Assembly: GCA_017440585.1 (NCBI GenBank)
Contig: JAFSGW010000095.1
Coordinates: forward strand, 1-50,972
Length of the DNA: 50,972 nucleotides
Origin: Clostridia bacterium
GTDB taxonomy: Bacteria > Bacillota > Clostridia > UMGS1883
Reading direction: 5' to 3'
This document shows positions 26,419 through 35,945 of this stretch, one piece after another. Position 1 is the stretch's first letter; every line of letters begins with the position of its first letter. Position numbers and translations under genes: made by a program. The notes below the pieces were generated by a model that saw only the letters and a program-made list of their open reading frames with translations, was not told where the DNA came from and ran no database searches.

Positions 26419-29400
26419 ATTTTTCAACCTTAGCGTAGTCGAACACAAGAGTATATGTGCCGTCGCCGTTATCTGTTATCTCTGTAACGGGGCTTACGAG
26501 AGAATTGTTGTTATTTATTCTCACATACTCATTGAAGAGTGCCACGTTAATTTCCGACTTACCCAATGCGGTAAGTGTAACAGTGTACTTACCATCAGCA
26601 TAGGTTGTTTCGCCAACTGTGAAGAAGGCTTCACCGGTGTATGCACCTGCACCCTCCATACGGGCTGAAAGGTCTCCGTTTTCCGTAAAGTCAGAAAGTG
26701 TAAGTCTTACACCGGTCTGGTTTACGTAGGCATTGAGCACCTTTATAAGAACATCTGACATGCTGTTGTTTTCGCCTTCAAAGCTGTCATCCACCGTGCC
26801 ACGGTTAAGCAGACCTGCCGAAACCTGATAAATGCTTCGTGTAACGCCCTCGCCGTAGAACAGCTTTTCGCCCACCTTAATGTAGGGTGTAGCGGTGTAT
26901 CTGCGGTTGTAGTTACTTTCTGCAAGGTTTGTAACAGCACTTGTGAACACCACGTCAGGCACCTGCCATGTTTCTGCTTTAATCCTGATGGAGGCTTCGC
27001 TGTTACCCTCGGAGGTTACTTCAACACCAAACTCCATAGCCACTTCATCACTAAGTGCCGCAAGAGTATCGCTGCGGTTTACCAATGTTATGAAACGGAT
27101 ACCGCTTCCTTCGCCTACCTTTCCGTTTTCACCAACGCCTCCGCCTATTCTTACCTGAGCACCCTCTGCCATGCTTATACCAAGCGACTCAATTGACTCA
27201 AGCTCAATATCCTCTGTAAGGGTAATTGTTTCACCGCCCTTATAAATGGTGCTCTTCGCCTGGTTGTAGTAACAAACTGCATTAAGAGGCAATGTGAAGG
27301 TCTCATATTCTACAGTTGTTACACCGTCGATTGTAACATTGTAGCCTGTCAGCACCTTTTCCGCATTAAGGGTAATGGAGCCGTTATAGGGCACGGGGAT
27401 TTCGCCCGTTAAGCTTTCGGTAACTGCATAGTCACCGTTTGCACCCTTATAAACTGCACCCTTTACACCGCCCGTGAAAAGTGTACCAACCATCATTTTT
27501 TCCGTGCCGGAATCGATAACGGTACCCAAAACGGAGAAGTTAAGTGTAACGTCAATGGGTTCGTTACATTCCTTAAGCGTTTCAAGAAGGTCACTTGTAT
27601 TGACCGTTGCATCGTTTACCATAATAACGGGAAGTGTTGTAAGCCATGTGGGATTTGTTTTCACTGCCCCTGCAATGAAGCTGTTATCCGCCCCTGCCTT
27701 GCTTATAAGGTTTGTGGAGGAGGAAATTGCCTGCATTACGCGGTACATATTGTTTACTGTGCCCGTCTGGGTATATGCATGGTCAACCTGTGCCTGAATA
27801 TAGGTATTTGCAAGAGCACTTGAGGACACACTTGCTCCGCCCTTGTCATAGTTTGAATACATCTTGCCGTCAAAGGCTGTGCTTGTTGTACCGCGAAGGA
27901 TAAACTTGCCTATATTATCATTAGTAGCCACCGCTCTGCCGAAGAGCACAATACCTGCCTTTGTTCCGTTTTCTGTAAGAGAGGAATATGTAGCAGTGGA
28001 AAGGTTACTTCCGTTGTTAAGCTTTACAAATTCCTTAATGCCCGTTTCCTCCAAAAGTGCATCAAGGTCTCTCCAGGACTGAGCCACGCTATCGCCTGAA
28101 GAATTTGCAGCGGTTGTTGCATCCCACATTTCCTGGAAGTCTAAAACAATAACTTCGCCCGGGTGCTCCTTTGCCCACTGTGCAATTGTGTATGCAATAG
28201 GCTTGAATTCGTCAGAAAGAAGACCGTGTGTTGTATAGAACACGCTGTTTGTGTGAGGAATTGTGGTAGCGAAAAGCCAGCCCTTCTTTGCAGATGTGTC
28301 GGAACGGGAAAGACGGATGTCAAAGTAACGCACACCACCGCTTAAAAGCTCAAGCACGCTCTTTGACTGTGCACGGCTTGTATTTGCCACAGTTGAGGAA
28401 ACACTGCCGAATGAGGTGGAGGGAATTGCCGCATCTGTTCCCGCATCACCCTGAAGGTAACCTGCCGCATCCAGTTTAGCACTTGAACCGGATGCAATTG
28501 AATATGTAAATGCATCATGTGCACCAAGCATATTAAGTGATACAAACTTTGTGTCACCGCTTACATTGTCAAAGAAGTTACCTTCTTCTGTTTCCTCATA
28601 GTTAAGTGTTACGGTTGTGCCGGAAACTGTCTTGTTCTTGAACACATAGCCCTCGTAATAGGGCACCTTTACATCGGGGTATATAACAGTGTTGTTATAG
28701 CCCTTTTTCTTTGCTTCAGTTGTAATGCCCTTTGTTTCGCCAAGAACTGTGCTTCCCGCAACTGCCTTTATTGTGTAGGTTTCAATGTCGCTTTGTGCCG
28801 CATGCACCTTAATGTCTGAAAGTGTGTAGGTGCCGCCGCCGTTTGTGCAGAGAACTATTGTGTTTATACAGTCACTTGCACTGCGGAAGCCTCTGCCCGT
28901 TACGGAAACTATCTTTTCGCCCTTTGATACATCATAAACGGTTAAATCATAGGTGTCTGTACCCGCATTACCCTTAATGAGCATTCTGTAGACTGTGTTT
29001 TCCTTAAGGGTTGCAAGAACGGAATCAACGGGCTGTGCCTTGAAATTGCCTGAATCATCGTTATTTGTACCTATACCTATCTGTCCTGCACCCCAGAGTG
29101 CACCGTTTTTACTGAAGTAGAGCCAGTTATTCTTTATATCGGCAGATTCAAAATTAAACTCTGCATAAAATTCGCCCGTAAGGTCAAGGGGGAATTTAAG
29201 AACTGTGCCCGTGCCGTCAGTTTTGCTTTCAGCATCCTCAAAATTAAAGGTTTCCTCAAGAACGGTAACGGTAGCCGTTGCCTTAACGGTTGTATCCTCT
29301 GCTGTACCGTAAACTGTGTTTGTGCCCACAGTAAGGTCTGATACATCCCAAGAAGCTATATTAACGGTTGTGTCCATGCCTGCTGCTGTTTTTGCATTAA

Positions 29401-31741
29401 GCACCTTAGGCAGTATGGGCTCGTGACCTTCTATAACCGTGCACGCTGCATTTTCAATGGTAGCCACAGAGTCCTTAGCGTAAGTAACAAGCACAACGTC
29501 GGCACTTGTTTTAACTGTGTAGCTTGCTGCGTTTGTTGTTTCCTTGGAGTAAATTTCGTCGTTATATATAATCGTTTCGGGAATAAGGCTTATGTCTGTA
29601 AGGTCAATTGTGCTGCCTATAATACCGTCTACGGTTACTGCACTCTTAAGCTCGGTTTTATTGTCCGATGCCATAACAAACTTGATTGTTGTCATTGCCG
29701 ACTGTGAGGCATCCTCTTCTATTTCGTAAAGCTCAACCTCTGCCACGCCCACACTGCTCCAGCCCTCAAAGAACACAAGATATTCCTTGTTTGCTGTGAA
29801 CATGCCTGTTTTAAGAGCCCAGCTTCCGCTTGTTCCGAAGCCACCGTTAGAGACAATATCAAGGCTTTCAGTTGTAGGTGATGCGGACTGACCCATGCCG
29901 TGCCACTCATCCCCTGCTTTAACCCATAAGCTGTAGTAATAGGTTTTGCCAACTTCAATATCCCATGCCTGCCTGATGGAGTTGGTGCTTGTTGCACCGC
30001 CTGCACCTGAGGAAAGTGCCGCTCTGGCTACTCCTGTGGGCTTGTCGCTTGTTGTTATTGAATAGCTTTCGGGAGGTGTTGTATTTGCACGGCTGTACCA
30101 GCCGTTCATTCCGTAGGCAAAGTTACCGTTGGGAACCAGGTTGTCGCTTGTAACCCTGTAAACTGCCGTGTCGGTGGAAATGGTGTCGCCAATGGTGTAA
30201 TTGCCCCAGTTCTCAAGTGCTGTAAGCTCAACCTCTGTATCCTCGCTCACCTTCTGCTCGGGAGCATAGTAGAGCACATTTGTACCGTTTTTGCGGTAGT
30301 AGTATTCCTCAAAGGTTGCACGTGTTACCGAGGAGGTATCAATGGTCTGTGTTTTTTCTGCCAGTGTGGCACCGTTCAGCTTATATGTAACGGTAATGTC
30401 CTTATTTGTGGCAGAGGGCTCAACCTCGTAAATTTCAAAGTTACGGAGGGAAACCTGACCCCACTCATGTGCCCAGCCCAGCTGGAACATAAAGTAGCCG
30501 TTTGCCGTAGCTGTTGCAACGGTGTCAACCCTCTTCCAGGTGTTTGCATTTGTTATGTATCTTCCTCTGCCTATAGCGTTATTCATAACAGGGGTAAGAG
30601 TTGTAATATCACCGTTTGTTCCGGGTATTTTTGTTTTGTAGCCATCACCGTTTACGCTTACTGCCGTAAAGCCCACAACGTTATTAACGTTGGCTGTGGC
30701 AGTTGTCTTCATTTCAAAGCTCATGTAATACTGCTTGCCTTTTTCAGCCTTAAGGTAAGCTGTACTGTTTTCGCCATCCATCATCCAGCTTGTGAGAACA
30801 GCTGCCATGTAGCTTTCATTTGCATCGCTCTTGAAGGGGTAGGCTTCGTTATTTGTCATGGTGGATGCGGCAGGTGTTGTAATGTATGCCATTTCGCTTC
30901 CCGATGCGGGGGTATAGATAAAGTGCATGTCGACAGTTGACCTCCAGCCACCGCCCTCTGAAAGATAGGGGCGTGTGCTTAAGGGGTTGTGGGTGCCGTT
31001 CACGTAACCGCCCTGCCAGCCCGAAACAGCTGTATAAGAGCCGTCCGCTTCCGTTTCCGCTAAATCACCGTTATAGATAAGGTTGTCTGTAACAGCATCG
31101 TAGCTTACACCGTTAAAGGATATCTGCTCACGCTTTTCCATAAGGTAGGAATATGTGATTGTAAGTGTGTTTGTGCTGTTTTCTGCCACATATTCTGTGG
31201 GGTTACTTTCATCCTTCTTATAAATGCTGCTGCCGAAGGTAATTGTTTCGGGCACATAGCCTGAAAGGATAATGGTGTCGCCAAGCTGGCTTGCAACCAT
31301 TATGGGAGAGGCAATTTCGCTGCCGTCCTCATCAACAAACTTAATTGTTGTGGTAGAGTCCATATCAAAGTTGATTTCTGTGGAGGCAGGTGCATCCACC
31401 TTTGTACCGCCCACATACAAATCGTACTGACCTATACGGTCACCCTTTGCAAGCTTTAAGGAATATGTAACCGTGCTTCCCTCAACCTTTTTCTGGTCAA
31501 TATAGTGTATATCGGTGTTTTTTGCAGTAACAATGCTCACACCCTTTTTAACCACAAGCAATGTGGATTCCTGAGCCTCCTCGGGGCTCTGGTAGTTAAC
31601 AGTAACCTGCACCGTTCTGTCAATGTCGGTGCCCACCGCCGCCACAAGGGACGATATTGTTGCCGCCGATGATGTAAGTGCCATTGAAAGCACAAGTGCG
31701 AGGCATATCATCACTGGCATTATTCTTTTAAAACTTTTCAT
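26417..31741 (-). CDS. Large secreted protein with PI-PLC-like catalytic domain and carbohydrate-binding modules
   Basis: This encodes 1774 residues. I chose ATG 31741 because AGGAG (31750-31754) lies 8 nt upstream and a signal peptide follows (1-27). In order I see a beta-rich N-domain, a MucBP-like repeat (about 130-200), a CBM4/9-like jelly roll after NLIYNGD (about 220-440), a second jelly roll after NLVPNGNF (about 534-672), a second MucBP-like repeat (683-757), a Big_4 Ig domain (about 760-830), a LamG-like domain (835-982) and a PI-PLC X-type domain (about 1063-1390). The last has His1075 and Asp1076 (GAHD), Arg1143 (YFDIR), His1172 (THGL) and VIVLDFQE. The 251-residue shared module ends the protein. 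PI-PLC-type enzymes cleave phosphatidylinositol or related lipids. Here the substrate is unknown and the carbohydrate modules suggest a glycan-linked target. It is the second gene of an operon, 20 nt after the GH16 gene. Confidence 0.82.
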   Translation of the reverse strand: MKSFKRIMPVMICLALVLSMALTSSAATISSLVAAVGTDIDRTVQVTVNYQSPEEAQESTLLVVKKGVSIVTAKNTDIHYIDQKKVEGSTVTYSLKLAKGDRIGQYDLYVGGTKVDAPASTEINFDMDSTTTIKFVDEDGSEIASPIMVASQLGDTIILSGYVPETITFGSSIYKKDESNPTEYVAENSTNTLTITYSYLMEKREQISFNGVSYDAVTDNLIYNGDLAETEADGSYTAVSGWQGGYVNGTHNPLSTRPYLSEGGGWRSTVDMHFIYTPASGSEMAYITTPAASTMTNNEAYPFKSDANESYMAAVLTSWMMDGENSTAYLKAEKGKQYYMSFEMKTTATANVNNVVGFTAVSVNGDGYKTKIPGTNGDITTLTPVMNNAIGRGRYITNANTWKRVDTVATATANGYFMFQLGWAHEWGQVSLRNFEIYEVEPSATNKDITVTYKLNGATLAEKTQTIDTSSVTRATFEEYYYRKNGTNVLYYAPEQKVSEDTEVELTALENWGNYTIGDTISTDTAVYRVTSDNLVPNGNFAYGMNGWYSRANTTPPESYSITTSDKPTGVARAALSSGAGGATSTNSIRQAWDIEVGKTYYYSLWVKAGDEWHGMGQSASPTTESLDIVSNGGFGTSGSWALKTGMFTANKEYLVFFEGWSSVGVAEVELYEIEEDASQSAMTTIKFVMASDNKTELKSAVTVDGIIGSTIDLTDISLIPETIIYNDEIYSKETTNAASYTVKTSADVVLVTYAKDSVATIENAACTVIEGHEPILPKVLNAKTAAGMDTTVNIASWDVSDLTVGTNTVYGTAEDTTVKATATVTVLEETFNFEDAESKTDGTGTVLKFPLDLTGEFYAEFNFESADIKNNWLYFSKNGALWGAGQIGIGTNNDDSGNFKAQPVDSVLATLKENTVYRMLIKGNAGTDTYDLTVYDVSKGEKIVSVTGRGFRSASDCINTIVLCTNGGGTYTLSDIKVHAAQSDIETYTIKAVAGSTVLGETKGITTEAKKKGYNNTVIYPDVKVPYYEGYVFKNKTVSGTTVTLNYEETEEGNFFDNVSGDTKFVSLNMLGAHDAFTYSIASGSSAKLDAAGYLQGDAGTDAAIPSTSFGSVSSTVANTSRAQSKSVLELLSGGVRYFDIRLSRSDTSAKKGWLFATTIPHTNSVFYTTHGLLSDEFKPIAYTIAQWAKEHPGEVIVLDFQEMWDATTAANSSGDSVAQSWRDLDALLEETGIKEFVKLNNGSNLSTATYSSLTENGTKAGIVLFGRAVATNDNIGKFILRGTTSTAFDGKMYSNYDKGGASVSSSALANTYIQAQVDHAYTQTGTVNNMYRVMQAISSSTNLISKAGADNSFIAGAVKTNPTWLTTLPVIMVNDATVNTSDLLETLKECNEPIDVTLNFSVLGTVIDSGTEKMMVGTLFTGGVKGAVYKGANGDYAVTESLTGEIPVPYNGSITLNAEKVLTGYNVTIDGVTTVEYETFTLPLNAVCYYNQAKSTIYKGGETITLTEDIELESIESLGISMAEGAQVRIGGGVGENGKVGEGSGIRFITLVNRSDTLAALSDEVAMEFGVEVTSEGNSEASIRIKAETWQVPDVVFTSAVTNLAESNYNRRYTATPYIKVGEKLFYGEGVTRSIYQVSAGLLNRGTVDDSFEGENNSMSDVLIKVLNAYVNQTGVRLTLSDFTENGDLSARMEGAGAYTGEAFFTVGETTYADGKYTVTLTALGKSEINVALFNEYVRINNNNSLVSPVTEITDNGDGTYTLVFDYAKVEK
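26420..27172 (-). other. Shared module, copy 2 (C-terminal)
   Basis: The last 251 residues (1524-1774) of the PI-PLC-like protein resemble residues about 135-385 of the Hint protein at 263-6367. The shared order is AQVRIGGG, GSGIRF, ESNYNRRYTA, TRSIYQV, LNAYVNQTGVRLTL, FNEYVRINNNNS and DNGDGTY. Here it ends the protein, so it can stand as an independent terminal domain. Confidence 0.8.
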
Positions 31742-31761
31742 TATTCTGTCTCCTTTTAGCT

Positions 31762-34700
31762 TTAATACTGGAAGCTTCTTATATACTGACATCTTAAGCC
31801 GTCGTCCCATACCATGCTGTCGTCGGGCTCATTTTCCCAGCCGCCTATACCTGTATTCATTATAAGCCTCATATTTTTCTGGAAATTAAGTGTCGCATCG
31901 TTCTGAGTGCTTGCAAAAAGGTTTCCGTTCAGGTAGAACTTTATATAGTCATAGCCCCAGTCCACACTGAAGGTGTTGTAGCTTGTTGCAATGTTTGTGC
32001 CGCTTGTCATTTTACCGAAGCGGTTATTTGTATCACCCTCACCATGAATAGCCGTATGCCATGCATAATGACCATATTTTGAAGAAAGGGTTTCAAAAAT
32101 ATCAATTTCGGGAGGCCATGAGTCTCTGCCCGTAAGCCAGAAGGCGTTCCAGTAGCCTATGGGGCTGTTGGGGTCCTTGAATTTACCTTCAATAAAGCAC
32201 TGCTTATTGTAAACCTTGTTCTGTATACTTACAACGCCTACATAGCCCTGCCATTTCTTCCAGTCGTTTCTGCCGTAATCGCCGTTATACTGCTTTCCTG
32301 TTTCACCGCTTGCATCGGTAGGCCATGCATCCGAGGCAATTTTTGTAGCCTTTAAAAGCAGCTCGCCGTTTTTAACAATTACATTGTTCTTTGTAATAAG
32401 TGCAGTAAAGTTGTAGGAATCGTTGGTGGGGTTGTTGCCCTTCCAGGGGTAGTTCTTCCACCACTGACTGCTTATGCTGTCACCGTAGAAGTTGTCGCTC
32501 ACATATGCCGTACCCTCGTTTCTTAAATAGAAGGTTCCCTGTGCCTCTTCCCACATTTTCCAGGGCTTCATGTCACCCGTTTTAAAATCCGAGGTGGAGT
32601 CGTAAAGGTATTTATCCTCCATTTCAGTACCCGAAGAGTTTTTGCCCGTAAGGTAGGTGCGGTATTTATATGTATTGCCCGTATAGTAGCCAACGTTTTC
32701 AGCCTCCTCCTTGTAGAAGGTGGCATTTGCCAGGAACTGACCGTTGTTTTCAAACTTTCTTAAGTAATATGCATCGCCCATTTCGCAGGTGATGTAGTAG
32801 CCGGGCAATGTAACCGACTCGAAGGAAACGCCCGTGCCAATAAGCCCACGTCTTTCAACAAAGCGTGTAAGGGCAGGATTTTTGTTTGCCGCAACGCTTA
32901 TGTGAGAGTTCTTTCCGTTATGGTACATGTATCTGCCGTAGCCGTCAGAGCCCGAAGGATAGCTTGAAAGACGGGTAGCCTCAAGCCTTACAATGCCGTG
33001 TGTGGGGTCAACCCCGGAAGGTTCACCGCCACTTCTTGCAACCTCTCTTAACTGAAGGTTGGTTACTGTTATTTTATTCTTCGAGCCTGCACCCGTGTTG
33101 AACACGATAACCCCCGGCTCATTATACGCCCATGCACGGTTTCGTGCCAGCTCCGCATCGGAATAGGAAAAATGCACAAGCTGTGTTTCAGTAACAAGTG
33201 AGTCGGAAACTGTTACAAAACAGCTTCTCTTTTCGGGAGAAACAAGCAAGGAGAAATGCAGCTTTTCATCCTTATTGAAGGTTTTTTCAAAAAGCTCCGT
33301 AAGGCTTCCCTCGTTAAAGTAGTTGGAAACTGCCTGCTTTATGGAAACCTTGCCCTCGCTGTTACCCAGCCTTAACTGTATTGCAGCATGGCTTACAAGG
33401 TCTGCACCGCCCGTTGTGGTTTCATCCACAAGGGAAATACCCGTATAGTAGGCATCTGTTTCCTCACCGTCAAGGCGTGATGCAACCTCCATGTCAAATT
33501 CAATTTCATAATCCCCTCTGTTCTGGGGTACGTTAAGCTCTTTCTGTGCCATGACGCCACCTGCACCGTCTGTCATTGCACTGCCCTTGTATGCTTCAAT
33601 TTCGCTTATTCTTATCCAGCCGTTATTGGAGCTGTCCACTCTTTCGTAGAAGGTAAAGCGGATAAACCTTGTTTCAAGGGGTGTAAATTCAATTATCTGT
33701 ATATTGTCTGTAGACTGTGCCGTGGTTTTTGCCACAGCTGTTGTATAGCCCGAATTGTTACTGCTCACTTCAATTGAGTAGGTGTAGGTTCTCGATGCAC
33801 CATTACCAAAGGCAATGCCCACGCCCGTAACTGTCTGCAGGCTGCCTAAATCTGCCACAAGTGTTGCAGGGGCTAAATCCGTAACATTTGATGCTGTCCA
33901 TATAGTTGACTTGTCAGAGTCAAGCACATTTGAAGGCTTATTTGAGCTTTCGGGGGTCTGGCTTGCAGTAACCGACTGTATTTCAATTTTTGAGCCCTCT
34001 CTGCCCACAGCATCGTATAAAACAAGGCTGTTGTTTTCCGTTTTGCCGTAAAGCTTGTCACCTGTCATGGGTGTGTAGTTTGTATAGGTCATTTCGCTCA
34101 TTGCGGATATGTGCCAGTCCTTCGCCATATCTTCACGGCTCATAAGGATTGTGCCCAAATCATCCGGGAAGCCGTAGAGGGAAACCTCCCTGACCCCTGC
34201 CGTGCCCGTAAGGGTAAGCCTCACATACCTTGCACGCACGTTGCCTGCAGATATGCTCTTTACTGCAGTTTCTGTTTCTTCACCAACGGGGGTAAAGCTT
34301 TCACCATCCTCACTTGTCAAAAGAAGGTAGGAGGCATTTTCCGTATCAAAGTCAAAAACTGCACTTGAAAGAATATAGTCACCGCCAAGGTAGATTGTTA
34401 TGCTGTCACCGTCTGCCTCTGTGCTCCACTTTGTTGCAGTGTTCGAGTCCACCGCAAGGGAAGCATCAAGAGTGTTCGATGCCCATACGTCATCTATTCC
34501 TATGCTTATAAGCTCACCCTCAAGGCTTTCAACCCTTTCGCACTCTTCGGAGGAAAGGTAGTCAAGGGGAAGCATGCCGCCTTCGCCGTCCCATACATAT
34601 ACCCTTACCTCACCCTCTGAAATGTCTGCAGGGTAAACCTTGCTGATGCTCCCGGTACCCGGTATTTCCACAATATGCTTCTCAACTTCTTTAAAGCTCA

Positions 34701-34899
34701 GATCAGCCTCAAAGGCGGCAATGTACACCGTTGCATAGCCCACGCGTGAGCCTGCATTTTCAAGAAGTACCGTGAAGGAAGCCTCTGTGTCCGTTCTTCT
34801 GCCCGATATCTGTGCACTTATGTTTTCTGCCGATGCAGGCATCACCATAAGTGACAGAATAAGGCACGCCGTAATTAAACAAGCTGTAACTTTTTTCAT
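31762..34899 (-). CDS. Secreted GH16 glycoside hydrolase with F5/8C-like and other binding modules
   Basis: This encodes 1045 residues. ATG 34899 is preferred over ATG 34905 because the GGGGG ribosome site (34907-34911) is 7 nt away rather than 1. After a signal peptide (about 1-25) come two F5/8 type C (CBM32-like) domains (about 125-240 and 290-430), a LamG-like beta-sandwich, and an AbfB-like domain (about 650-730). The C-terminal GH16 jelly roll has the catalytic motif EIDIFE (nucleophile Glu931, Asp933, acid/base Glu936) after the block NAFWLTG. GH16 enzymes cut beta-1,3/1,4-glucans, galactans, agars or xyloglucan; the substrate here is not decided by the motif. It is the first gene of the operon with the PI-PLC-like protein. 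Confidence 0.9.
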   Translation of the reverse strand: MKKVTACLITACLILSLMVMPASAENISAQISGRRTDTEASFTVLLENAGSRVGYATVYIAAFEADLSFKEVEKHIVEIPGTGSISKVYPADISEGEVRVYVWDGEGGMLPLDYLSSEECERVESLEGELISIGIDDVWASNTLDASLAVDSNTATKWSTEADGDSITIYLGGDYILSSAVFDFDTENASYLLLTSEDGESFTPVGEETETAVKSISAGNVRARYVRLTLTGTAGVREVSLYGFPDDLGTILMSREDMAKDWHISAMSEMTYTNYTPMTGDKLYGKTENNSLVLYDAVGREGSKIEIQSVTASQTPESSNKPSNVLDSDKSTIWTASNVTDLAPATLVADLGSLQTVTGVGIAFGNGASRTYTYSIEVSSNNSGYTTAVAKTTAQSTDNIQIIEFTPLETRFIRFTFYERVDSSNNGWIRISEIEAYKGSAMTDGAGGVMAQKELNVPQNRGDYEIEFDMEVASRLDGEETDAYYTGISLVDETTTGGADLVSHAAIQLRLGNSEGKVSIKQAVSNYFNEGSLTELFEKTFNKDEKLHFSLLVSPEKRSCFVTVSDSLVTETQLVHFSYSDAELARNRAWAYNEPGVIVFNTGAGSKNKITVTNLQLREVARSGGEPSGVDPTHGIVRLEATRLSSYPSGSDGYGRYMYHNGKNSHISVAANKNPALTRFVERRGLIGTGVSFESVTLPGYYITCEMGDAYYLRKFENNGQFLANATFYKEEAENVGYYTGNTYKYRTYLTGKNSSGTEMEDKYLYDSTSDFKTGDMKPWKMWEEAQGTFYLRNEGTAYVSDNFYGDSISSQWWKNYPWKGNNPTNDSYNFTALITKNNVIVKNGELLLKATKIASDAWPTDASGETGKQYNGDYGRNDWKKWQGYVGVVSIQNKVYNKQCFIEGKFKDPNSPIGYWNAFWLTGRDSWPPEIDIFETLSSKYGHYAWHTAIHGEGDTNNRFGKMTSGTNIATSYNTFSVDWGYDYIKFYLNGNLFASTQNDATLNFQKNMRLIMNTGIGGWENEPDDSMVWDDGLRCQYIRSFQY

Positions 34900-34929
34900 T
34901 TTCATTCCCCCGTTTATATATCTTCTTTC

Positions 34930-34958
34930 AGTATATCACCCTTTGCACAGATTGTCTA
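34930..34958 (-). promoter_or_regulatory. Promoter of the GH16 operon
   Basis: On the - strand TAGACA (34953-34958), a 17-base spacer and TATACT (34930-34935) lie about 30 bases upstream of the GH16 start. The + strand of the spacer contains TTTGCAC (34942-34948), also seen in the GH115 and GH31 promoters. Confidence 0.75.
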
Positions 34959-34980
34959 CATTTTTTGCCTAATTTAGGCA

Positions 34981-35017
34981 AAAAATTAAGGATGACCCAA
35001 TTGAGTCATCCTTAATT
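34981..35017 (-). terminator. Intrinsic terminator of metF
   Basis: A 13-bp perfect stem (34984-34996/35005-35017) touches the metF stop codon at 35018. On the - strand it continues into a T run. Confidence 0.9.
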
Positions 35018-35893
35018 CTATTTACCGAGCATATCCGACAGATTTCCCTGTATTTTTTCTGCCACATCGATTTTATTCATAGAATAAACGTGCACGTTTG
35101 TTATGCCGTTTGCAAAAAGGTCAATTATCTGGTCTGTGGCGTAGGCAATGCCTGCCTGCTTCATGGCGGACGGGTCGTCACCGAACTTGTCAACTAAGCT
35201 CTTGAACCTTTGCGGCATAAAGGAGCCCGACAGCTTTATCGCCCTTTCCACCTGGTTTGCATTTGTGATGGGCATTACACCGGGCACAACGGGCACCGTT
35301 ATGCCTGCCTCACGTATTTTGTATAAAAAGTTATAAAGAAGGTTGTTGTCAAAAAACATCTGTGTTGTGAGAAAGTCCACCCCTGCATCCACCTTTTCCT
35401 TCAAGTGCTTTATATCATCCTTCTGATTTACGCTCTCGGGGTGTATTTCGGGGTAGCAGGCAGCACCTATGCAGAAGTCGCCCTTTTCCTTCAATTCTCT
35501 CACAAGCTCAATTGCATAGTTATAGTCCCAGCTGCTTCTGTCGCAGTTTTCCATGGAAGGGGGCACGTCACCGCGGAGTGCCATAACATTTGTTATGCCT
35601 GCCTCTTTTATGGCACGGATTTTTTTGTCCACCGTTTCACGGGTGGAGGAAACGCAGGTAAGGTGAGCCAATGTAGGCACACCGTATTTTGCCTTAATGT
35701 TTTTTGCAATGTCCAGTGTATACTCACTTGTGCCTCCGCCTGCACCATAGGTAACGCTCATAAAGGCAGGCTTAAGAGCCGCAATTCCCTCTGTTGCCGT
35801 CTTAACACTTTCAAAGCCCATCTGTGTTTTAGGCGGGAAAACCTCAAAGGATAAGCTTAAGCTGTTTTTTGTAATCAAATCAATAATTTTCAT
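35018..35893 (-). CDS. metF: Methylenetetrahydrofolate reductase
   Basis: This encodes 291 residues, the normal size for bacterial MetF. I chose ATG 35893 (MKIIDL) because family members start just before the SLSFEVFPPK block; an upstream in-frame start would run into a hairpin. Conserved FAD-barrel motifs are SFEVFPPKT, VTYGAGG, LTCV, ALRGD, GAACYPEIHPE, LTTQMFFDN, VPGVMPI and the C-terminal HVYSMNK. It reduces 5,10-methylene-THF to 5-methyl-THF for methionine synthesis. It follows metY by 52 nt, with a terminator-like hairpin in the gap, so expression may depend on read-through. Confidence 0.96.
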   Translation of the reverse strand: MKIIDLITKNSLSLSFEVFPPKTQMGFESVKTATEGIAALKPAFMSVTYGAGGGTSEYTLDIAKNIKAKYGVPTLAHLTCVSSTRETVDKKIRAIKEAGITNVMALRGDVPPSMENCDRSSWDYNYAIELVRELKEKGDFCIGAACYPEIHPESVNQKDDIKHLKEKVDAGVDFLTTQMFFDNNLLYNFLYKIREAGITVPVVPGVMPITNANQVERAIKLSGSFMPQRFKSLVDKFGDDPSAMKQAGIAYATDQIIDLFANGITNVHVYSMNKIDVAEKIQGNLSDMLGK

Positions 35894-35915
35894 TTTTTCA
35901 CTTCTTTCAAAAAAA

Positions 35916-35935
35916 GGTGCAAACAACTTTGCACC
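35916..35935 (-). terminator. Hairpin with T run between metY and metF
   Basis: An 8-bp stem (35916-35923/35928-35935) followed on the - strand by seven Ts looks like an intrinsic terminator. It sits 22 nt upstream of the metF start and within the metY-metF gap, so it could reduce metF transcription relative to metY. Confidence 0.65.
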
Positions 35936-35945
35936 CTTTTATTTT

